This document shows, piece by piece, positions 1 through 4,690 of a DNA stretch of 6,123 nucleotides. The notes under the pieces are model-generated. The model was not told the DNA's origin. It was given only the letters and a program-made list of their open reading frames with translations, and did not search any database. The stretch comes from Gammaproteobacteria bacterium (GTDB lineage Bacteria > Pseudomonadota > Gammaproteobacteria > Chromatiales > Chromatiaceae). Both the position numbers and the translations under genes were made by a program. The first letter of the stretch is position 1, and each line of letters begins with the position of its first letter. The stretch spans positions 1-6,123 of the forward strand of contig SBFV01000069.1 of assembly GCA_006227775.1 (NCBI GenBank), read 5' to 3'.

Positions 1-84
1 CCCCCGGTGTCAACAAACCCACCGTTTTGGGCCCCTGATCCCCGCTGACCCAACCCCTTACCGATTTCCTGCGGGTATAAATTT
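1..84. other. Left-edge region with no complete gene
   Basis: No complete gene is visible here. In frame 2 of the plus strand the stretch stays open from the window edge to a TGA at 86-88, which overlaps the lipB ATG as ATGA. That would be a typical coupled overlap with an upstream gene. However, the 28 visible residues are proline-rich, resemble nothing I recognise, and an open frame this short is expected by chance in GC-rich DNA. Frame 1 closes at 46-48 and frame 3 at 36-38. I see no convincing sigma-70 promoter for lipB, so its promoter is probably further upstream. Confidence 0.3.
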
Positions 85-732
85 ATGAAATCAGGATACC
101 TCCTGGTGCGCCGGTTTGGATTATGCGATTACCAGCAAACATGGAGGGCTATGCAGGCCTTCACAGATAGACGGGATTTGACTACTCCCGATGAACTTTG
201 GTTATTGGAACATCCACCCATCTACACACTTGGTCAGGCTGGTCGCAGGGAGCATATTCTGGATCCCGGCGAGATCCCTATACTCCAAGTGGATCGCGGG
301 GGCCAGGTGACCTATCACGGACCTGGCCAACTTATCGCCTATCTGCTTTATGACCTCGGTCGTGCCCGCTTGGGCATCAAGGGGTTGGTCCATCACTTAG
401 AGGAGAGCGTCAGGGATCTACTCCGCGAACTTGACCTTATCGCCGAAACCCGCCCCATGGCGCCCGGGGTCTATGTCGGAGGCGCAAAAATCGCCTCGTT
501 GGGGCTGCGGGTTCGTCACCACCGCAGTTATCACGGCTTAGCGTTAAATGTCGATCTTAATCTGGAACCCTTCTCACGCATCAATCCCTGTGGCTATCCG
601 GGTCTTGCGGTTACCCGTTTGGTCGATCTGGGCGTGGAGGTAAGCATGGATTCACTTCAGCTTGAGCTGGCACAGCGCCTGGCCCAGCGACTCGGTCGGC
701 AATACCTTTGCGAGAATCGATGCATACTGTAG
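85..732 (+). CDS. lipB: Octanoyl-[acyl-carrier-protein]:protein N-octanoyltransferase LipB
   Basis: LipB moves the octanoyl chain from octanoyl-ACP to a lysine of lipoyl domains (pyruvate and 2-oxoglutarate dehydrogenases, glycine cleavage H protein). This is the first step of endogenous lipoate synthesis in the cytoplasm, before LipA inserts sulfur. The 215-residue protein has the usual length and is collinear with E. coli LipB from the first residue, which supports the ATG at 85. Hallmarks are the RGGQVTYHGPGQ motif at 71-82, the APGVYVGGAKIASLGLR block at 126-142 with catalytic Lys135, and INPCGYPG at 166-173 with nucleophile Cys169. Both catalytic residues fall at the E. coli positions. 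No good Shine-Dalgarno precedes the start (only GCGGG about 10 nt upstream), so coupling to an upstream gene is possible. No lipA is visible in the window. The gene faces rpoH tail to tail. Confidence 0.97.
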   Translation: MKSGYLLVRRFGLCDYQQTWRAMQAFTDRRDLTTPDELWLLEHPPIYTLGQAGRREHILDPGEIPILQVDRGGQVTYHGPGQLIAYLLYDLGRARLGIKGLVHHLEESVRDLLRELDLIAETRPMAPGVYVGGAKIASLGLRVRHHRSYHGLALNVDLNLEPFSRINPCGYPGLAVTRLVDLGVEVSMDSLQLELAQRLAQRLGRQYLCENRCIL

Positions 733-738
733 AGGCGA

Positions 739-762
739 TTGGGTCGGCGTATGCCGACCCAA
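739..762. terminator. Perfect 10-bp hairpin between convergent lipB and rpoH
   Basis: TTGGGTCGGC (739-748) and GCCGACCCAA (753-762) form a perfect 10-bp stem around a GTAT loop. It begins 6 nt after the lipB stop and lies 31 nt beyond the rpoH stop. The position suggests a shared bidirectional 3'-end element. Neither strand has a real T tract after the stem: the plus strand continues AAATCTCGGG, and the other strand has only scattered T. It may therefore work as an imperfect terminator or as a 3'-end-stabilising hairpin, rather than as a textbook intrinsic terminator. Confidence 0.6.
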
Positions 763-793
763 ATCTCGGGAAGGGGCAGAAAACCAGTAAGGT

Positions 794-1633
794 TCATGCC
801 TCCAGTTGGGCGCGCATTTTCTTCATAGCGTTTTTCTCGATCTGACGGATACGTTCCGCCGAGACGCCGAATTGGTCCGCCAATTCGTGGAGCGTCTGCT
901 TCCTGTCCGTGAGCCAACGAGCCTGAAGGATAGTCTTGCTCCGGGCATCCAAGCCATCCAAGGCGGCGTGGAGTCGGTCGTGCCGATCCATAAGGGTATC
1001 TTCACGCTCCAGGGTACTAGCGGGTTCCATGCGCATATCCGGCAGGTAACTGGCAGGGGCGGCGGGGCCTTCATCCTCATCACTGTCATCGCCATCAAAG
1101 GCCAAGTCCTGATTTGATAGCCGAGACTCCATCTCCAGAACCGTCTCAGGCTTGACAGCCAGATCCCTGGCCACGCTCTCCACTTCTTCGCGAGTGAACC
1201 ACCCAAGGCGTTTTTTGGCGCTACGAAGGTTGAAGAACAACTTGCGCTGGGCTTTGGTCGTGGCCACCTTGACGATACGCCAGTTACGCAGAATATATTC
1301 ATGGATTTCGGCGCGTATCCAGTGCACCGCGAATGACACTAGGCGGACCCCCACATCCGGCTCGAAACGCCGCACCGCCTTCATGAGTCCGACTGAACCC
1401 TCCTGAATGAGGTCCTGCAAGGGGAGGCCATACCCTAGGTATCCTCGGGCGATCCGGATGACAAAGCGCAGATGGGAAAGCACCAGGCGTTTGGCGGCTT
1501 CCATATCACCCTGATCCCGCAACCGCAAGGCCAGGTCCCGCTCTTCATCCGGGGTCAGCATCGGGATCTGATAGGCAGCGCTAATGTAAGCATCGATGTT
1601 CCCAGTCGGGAGCAAGGCGAGGTCTTTTGTCAT
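794..1633 (-). CDS. rpoH: RNA polymerase heat-shock sigma factor RpoH (sigma-32)
   Basis: RpoH directs RNA polymerase to chaperone and protease genes (such as dnaK, groE, clpB, lon). The product is 279 residues from the ATG at 1633, against 284 in E. coli, and nearly collinear with it. Numbered from that ATG, visible parts are region 2.1 (GDMEAAKRLVLSHLRF, about 42-57), the DLIQEG core-binding segment (74-79), region 2.4 (about 99-122), the RpoH-box QRKLFFNLR (129-137) that separates it from RpoD and RpoS, an acidic linker rich in D and E (about 180-189), and the region 4.2 helix-turn-helix LADQFGVSAERIRQIEKN (251-268). A TTG at 1648 in the same frame would add five residues. It would leave a leader of only about 13 nt from the nearest promoter and has no Shine-Dalgarno, so ATG 1633 is preferred. 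The Shine-Dalgarno there is also weak. The gene follows ftsX after 162 nt and has its own promoter candidates. Confidence 0.97.
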   Translation of the reverse strand: MTKDLALLPTGNIDAYISAAYQIPMLTPDEERDLALRLRDQGDMEAAKRLVLSHLRFVIRIARGYLGYGLPLQDLIQEGSVGLMKAVRRFEPDVGVRLVSFAVHWIRAEIHEYILRNWRIVKVATTKAQRKLFFNLRSAKKRLGWFTREEVESVARDLAVKPETVLEMESRLSNQDLAFDGDDSDEDEGPAAPASYLPDMRMEPASTLEREDTLMDRHDRLHAALDGLDARSKTILQARWLTDRKQTLHELADQFGVSAERIRQIEKNAMKKMRAQLEA

Positions 1634-1667
1634 GTTCCCAATACCCAAGTAATTTGCTCTGGAATTG

Positions 1668-1696
1668 AGTGTAGCAACCCCCCCCGGGTTTTACAA
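1668..1696 (-). promoter_or_regulatory. Sigma-70 extended -10 promoter candidate for rpoH
   Basis: On the minus strand, TTGTAA (1696-1691, 4 of 6 matches to TTGACA) is followed by exactly 17 bp and then TACACT (1673-1668, 4 of 6 matches to TATAAT). TGC directly upstream of the hexamer supplies the extended -10 TGn element. The predicted start near 1661 gives a leader of roughly 28 nt to the ATG at 1633. The spacer includes a run of eight G (1685-1678 on the minus strand), which is unusual and is discussed as a finding. Confidence 0.55.
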
Positions 1697-1711
1697 CTCA
1701 AAATGTGCCTG

Positions 1712-1739
1712 TAAGAGGCTTGCCAGCGAGAAAAGTTCC
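1712..1739 (-). promoter_or_regulatory. Sigma-E (RpoE)-type promoter candidate for rpoH
   Basis: On the minus strand, GGAACTT (1739-1733) is a perfect match to the sigma-E -35 consensus. It is followed by exactly 16 bp and then TCTTA (1716-1712), which fits the TCTNA form of the sigma-E -10. Predicted initiation is near 1705, with a leader of about 72 nt to the ATG. In E. coli rpoH is known to have a sigma-E-dependent promoter (P3) of this layout. The motif sits upstream of the correct gene in the correct direction and just upstream of the sigma-70 candidate. A conserved envelope-to-cytoplasm stress link is the natural reading, but it is inferred from sequence only. Confidence 0.62.
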
Positions 1740-1795
1740 CGCCTTCTGGCCGGCCAGCGGATCGGGTTGGAACGACCAGGGGCTGGCTTGGAATT

Positions 1796-2815
1796 TCAAT
1801 CTGGCTTGATGGCCGCAAGGTGCCGGGCCACCGAGATCCAGCTCCCCCCCAAACCCAGGACTAGACTTCCGCCGATCAAGGTGGCCAAAGCCGGAGGATC
1901 TAGGCCGACAAGGACGAAATCGGCCCGGTAGAGGGCAGCCAACTGGGAAACTGGTGTCTGCATCAGCAACCGCGCCAAGGCAATAAGAAACCAGGCCGCG
2001 AGGCCCCCAAGGCAGCCATACCATAGACCAAGCCATAGGAAGGGACGGCGGATGAAGCCTGGGGTGGCCCCAACCGTCTCCATGATGACGATCTCTTGCC
2101 GACGATTCTCGATCTCCAGCCGGATCGTATTTCCGATGACCAGAAACACCCCCACCGCCAAGGCGCTAGCCAGAACCATGGCGGCGCGTTCTCCAACCTG
2201 GATGATCCCCTGGAATCGTTGCAGCCAGAGGGTGTCCATACGTACCAGATCCGCCTCTGGCATGGCCGCCAAGGCCTCCCGCAATCCCTCCAGACCGGCC
2301 GCGGTATTCAGACTTGGGGCTGGGCGCAGAGACAGCACAAAGGGAAGTGGATTGGTTTCAAGTTGTTCGACGGCCTCGGCAAACCCGGTCTCGGCGCGCA
2401 ACTCTTGCAATGCCTGGTCCGGTGAAATCACGGTCACGGACTCAAGATCCCGCCACCCCGACAGGCGGCGCGCCAAGGCCCGAGCTTCTTCCTTGCCTAC
2501 CTCAGCCTTGAGGAAGAGGGAAATGGCCGCCGTCTGTTCCCATCCTTCCCCAAGCAATGACAGGTTTCGGGTCAAGACATAGAGGGTTCCAGGCAGCGCA
2601 AGGGCGATGCCGATCATCAACAGCGTCATCAGGGTAGGCAGTGGCTTTTCCCTAAGTCTCGCCAGGCTCGACAGGGCATCCTGACGATGGCGCGCAAGCC
2701 AGATCATAGGCAGCCGGCTAAAAGGAGGACGTGAGGTCCGCCACTTAATGGATCTGGGTCTGTCGGCTGGGTCAGTGGCTGAGTGGCGTTTCTGGCGGGG
2801 GTTTGTTGGCAACAT
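1796..2815 (-). CDS. ftsX: Cell division protein FtsX, membrane subunit of FtsEX
   Basis: FtsX is the four-helix inner-membrane partner of FtsE. FtsEX does not act as a transporter: it relays ATP-driven shape changes to periplasmic activators of peptidoglycan hydrolases (EnvC in E. coli) at the division septum. The 339 residues compare with about 352 in E. coli. There is a basic cytoplasmic N-terminus (1-58), a first membrane helix (about 60-82), a periplasmic domain (about 83-208) containing the NPLP motif at 155-158, and helices at about 209-228, 256-282 and 306-326. Family motifs include GNTIRLEIENRR (228-239) and GATPGFIRRPFL (249-260). The ATG at 2815 lies inside ftsE and gives a 44-nt overlap. 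Met37 at 2707 is an alternative that would give 303 residues and a 64-nt gap. Neither has a convincing Shine-Dalgarno. The long basic N-terminus resembles E. coli FtsX and favours the longer form. A run of seven G lies near the 3' end (1844-1850). Confidence 0.95.
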   Translation of the reverse strand: MLPTNPRQKRHSATDPADRPRSIKWRTSRPPFSRLPMIWLARHRQDALSSLARLREKPLPTLMTLLMIGIALALPGTLYVLTRNLSLLGEGWEQTAAISLFLKAEVGKEEARALARRLSGWRDLESVTVISPDQALQELRAETGFAEAVEQLETNPLPFVLSLRPAPSLNTAAGLEGLREALAAMPEADLVRMDTLWLQRFQGIIQVGERAAMVLASALAVGVFLVIGNTIRLEIENRRQEIVIMETVGATPGFIRRPFLWLGLWYGCLGGLAAWFLIALARLLMQTPVSQLAALYRADFVLVGLDPPALATLIGGSLVLGLGGSWISVARHLAAIKPD

Positions 2816-3473
2816 GGCGGTCGTTAACCAGGCGTCCCTGGTCTAAGGTCAGGGTGCGATAGGGCAAAGTGGAGATCAGGGACAGGTCGTGGCTGGCGAT
2901 CAACAGGGTCACCCCGATCTGATTGAAGCGGGTAAATAGGGCCATGATCTCACGGGCAAGTTGGGGATCGAGATTGCCAGTGGGTTCATCGGCCACGAGC
3001 AGGGGTGGCCGCCCGACGATAGCCCGGGCGATGCCCACCCGCTGCTGCTCTCCTCCCGAGAGTGCCAGGGGATGGGCCTTTTCTTTATTCAAGAGCCCCA
3101 CTTGGTTAAGGGCGGCCCGTACCCGGCGCGCGACTTCCTGCGCCCCATGCCCCGCCACAACCAAGGGTAAGGCGACATTGTCGAAAACGCTACGATCGGT
3201 CAGCAGGCGATGGTCCTGGAAAATCATCCCGACCTGGCGACGATGATATGGAATCTGCCGTCGTGACAGACGCCCGATATTGCGGCCATCCACCAGTAAC
3301 TGTCCGCGGCTGGGCCGCTCCAGACAAGCGATCAGCTTGAGCAGGGTGCTCTTGCCCGCACCCGAATGACCGGTCAGAAAGACCATTTCTCCCGCCGCGA
3401 TCTCCAGGCTGAGATTGCTCAGAACCTCGCCGCTCTCAGCATAGCGCTTGCTGACCTGATCGCAGCGGATCAT
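2772..3473 (-). CDS. ftsE: Cell division ATP-binding protein FtsE
   Basis: FtsE is the cytoplasmic ATPase of the FtsEX divisome complex. The 233 residues contain Walker A GHSGAGKST (35-43), the Q-loop glutamine (Gln86 in MIFQDHRL), the ABC signature LSGGEQQR (138-145), Walker B with catalytic glutamate (LLVADEPTG, Glu163) and the switch histidine (His195 in ASHDLS). All ATPase residues are intact. The start MIRCDQVSKRY at 3473 aligns with the E. coli start MIRFEHVSK. An in-frame ATG at 3482 would add three residues and leave only 4 nt after the ftsY stop, against 13 nt for the chosen start. The reading frame stays open further upstream, into ftsY, but that part is not FtsE-like. The C-terminus is about ten residues longer than in E. 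coli and ends in a proline-rich tail that overlaps the ftsX start. Translation is probably coupled to ftsY. Confidence 0.95.
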   Translation of the reverse strand: MIRCDQVSKRYAESGEVLSNLSLEIAAGEMVFLTGHSGAGKSTLLKLIACLERPSRGQLLVDGRNIGRLSRRQIPYHRRQVGMIFQDHRLLTDRSVFDNVALPLVVAGHGAQEVARRVRAALNQVGLLNKEKAHPLALSGGEQQRVGIARAIVGRPPLLVADEPTGNLDPQLAREIMALFTRFNQIGVTLLIASHDLSLISTLPYRTLTLDQGRLVNDRHVANKPPPETPLSH

Positions 3474-3486
3474 GGGGGGCATGGGC

Positions 3487-4506
3487 TCACTGGCCAAAGA
3501 GGGCCTCGAGAAATTCCTCGGCGACGAAGGGGCGCAGATCTTCCAGGGCTTCACCCACACCGATGAAGCGAATGGGTACCCGCAACCGTTCGGCGATGGC
3601 AAAGAGGACACCCCCTTTGGCCGTACCGTCGAGCTTGGTCAGGACGATGCCAGACAGAGGCACGGCTGCGTTGAATTGCTGGGCCTGGGCAATGGCATTC
3701 TGGCCCGTAGTGGCATCCACCACCAGCAAAACCTCGTGGGGCGCATCGGGGTCGATCTTCTTCATTACCCGGGCAATCTTGGCCAATTCCTCCATAAGGT
3801 TGGTTTTGGTATGCAAGCGACCGGCGGTGTCAGCAATTAGGACATCTACCCCACGGGCGGTAGCCGCCTGAAGGGCATCGAAAATCACCGATGCGGAATC
3901 CGCTCCCGGTTGCTGGGAGATGACCGGCACACCGTTACGCTCGCCCCAGGTCTGGAGCTGTTCGACGGCCGCGGCGCGGAAGGTATCTCCAGCAGCCAAC
4001 ATGACGCTGTTACCCTCCGCCTGGAGGCGCCGTGCCAACTTCCCGATGGTGGTCGTCTTGCCGGCGCCGTTCACGCCGATCATCAGGATGACCTGGGGCC
4101 TCCCGGGGGCTGGGGTACGGACCGAGGATTCACAAGCACGAAGAATGGCGGCCAGTTCTTCTTTCAGGGCACCGATGAGGACCTGGGGATCGGACAGCTC
4201 GTGCCGCCTGACGCGTGCCGACATATCCCCAATGATGCGATTGGTGGCTTCGACACCCACATCGGCAGTCAGCAGCAGAGTCTCCAGTTCATCGAGCAGG
4301 TCTTGATCGATGCGTTTGCGGCCGCGAATAAGGTCAACGACATCGGCGTTAAGGACGGCACGGGTGCGTTTGAGGCCCTCACGCAAACGCGCGAGAATCC
4401 CCCCCTTGGCCTTTGGCGGCTCTACCGCCATTTCAGCGGAGGTGAACCCAGTGCTCCGTCCTTCCATGTCGACCGCTGGCGTTTTTTTTCTGCCAAAACC
4501 AAACAT
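3487..4506 (-). CDS. ftsY: Signal recognition particle receptor FtsY
   Basis: FtsY is the SRP GTPase receptor that receives ribosome-nascent chain complexes from Ffh/4.5S RNA and passes them to SecYEG at the inner membrane. In 339 residues it shows a short, weakly conserved A region (about 1-40), the N helical bundle (about 40-125), and the G domain: P-loop GVNGAGKTT (144-152), DTFRAAA (174-180), DTAGR (226-230), TKLD (290-293) and the GVGE closing loop (316-319). The A domain is far shorter than the roughly 200 acidic residues of E. coli FtsY, as in many other bacteria. The N-terminal MFGFGRKK supplies aromatic and basic residues suited to membrane contact. A strong Shine-Dalgarno GAGGGAG (4514-4520) sits 7 nt before the ATG. 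It is the first gene of the ftsY-ftsE-ftsX run. Its early codons contain A8 and G7 homopolymers. Confidence 0.97.
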   Translation of the reverse strand: MFGFGRKKTPAVDMEGRSTGFTSAEMAVEPPKAKGGILARLREGLKRTRAVLNADVVDLIRGRKRIDQDLLDELETLLLTADVGVEATNRIIGDMSARVRRHELSDPQVLIGALKEELAAILRACESSVRTPAPGRPQVILMIGVNGAGKTTTIGKLARRLQAEGNSVMLAAGDTFRAAAVEQLQTWGERNGVPVISQQPGADSASVIFDALQAATARGVDVLIADTAGRLHTKTNLMEELAKIARVMKKIDPDAPHEVLLVVDATTGQNAIAQAQQFNAAVPLSGIVLTKLDGTAKGGVLFAIAERLRVPIRFIGVGEALEDLRPFVAEEFLEALFGQ

Positions 4507-4513
4507 GATCGAA

Positions 4514-4520
4514 CTCCCTC
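4514..4520 (-). promoter_or_regulatory. Ribosome binding site of ftsY
   Basis: GAGGGAG on the minus strand ends 7 nt before the ftsY ATG and fixes that start. It is the strongest Shine-Dalgarno among the minus-strand genes of the window. Confidence 0.8.
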
Positions 4521-4680
4521 AAAAGACTGGAGGCGCAAGATCCGAGGCGCTGAATCCGCGGGAACGATTCACCTCGGGTCTTGTCAACTCCTCACCTCAG
4601 TGGCCATGCTAACAAACATTGTCGGGGGCGTCTTCCGCTATCCCGCCCATGAAACCGAGACGCCAAAAATCATTTTGTTT

Positions 4681-4685
4681 GGGAG
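4681..4685 (+). promoter_or_regulatory. Ribosome binding site selecting the M16 peptidase start
   Basis: GGGAG lies 5 nt before the ATG at 4691. The in-frame upstream candidates, TTG at 4619 and ATG at 4649, lack such a site and would place residues ahead of an otherwise normal signal peptide. This decides the start at 4691. Confidence 0.75.
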
Positions 4686-4690
4686 TTGAT

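Larger units (their letters stand above)
4507..4690. promoter_or_regulatory. Divergent control region between ftsY and the M16 peptidase gene
   Basis: These 184 nt must hold the promoters for both directions. TTGTCAA at 4581-4587 offers a -35-like element on each strand: TTGTCA rightward and a perfect TTGACA leftward. Matching -10 hexamers are poor. The best rightward candidate is CATGCT (4605-4610) at 18 bp, and the leftward side has only GC-rich sequence at the right distance. A sigma-E-like arrangement also reads rightward: GGAACGA (4561-4567), 16 bp, then TCAAC (4584-4588). None is strong. Shine-Dalgarno sequences flank the region on both sides. Confidence 0.35.

Noticed and set aside
8..13. 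A perfect TTGACA on the minus strand at the window edge
   Set aside because: Its -10 partner would lie outside the window, so it cannot be judged as a promoter.
823..1302. A second minus-strand frame inside rpoH
   Set aside because: It is a shifted frame of the rpoH coding sequence; the rpoH frame carries all the conserved sigma regions.
2052..2582. A 176-codon open frame on the plus strand, antisense to ftsX
   Set aside because: It is Ser/Arg/Ala-rich, lacks family motifs and is opposite a clear FtsX. Third-position GC bias explains it.
3474..3611. A 46-residue upstream extension of FtsE
   Set aside because: It lies within the 3' end of ftsY in another frame and bears no similarity to FtsE, whose conserved start MIR(C/F) matches position 3473.
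3910..4689. A 259-codon open frame on the plus strand, antisense to ftsY
   Set aside because: It lies opposite a fully conserved ftsY, has no recognisable domain and low-complexity composition, and also runs through the divergent promoter region. It is an antisense shadow of GC-rich coding sequence.
4619..4690. A 24-residue upstream extension of the M16 peptidase from a TTG or the ATG at 4649
   Set aside because: Neither start has a Shine-Dalgarno, and they would bury the signal peptide behind non-conserved residues. The ATG at 4691 has GGGAG at 5 nt.
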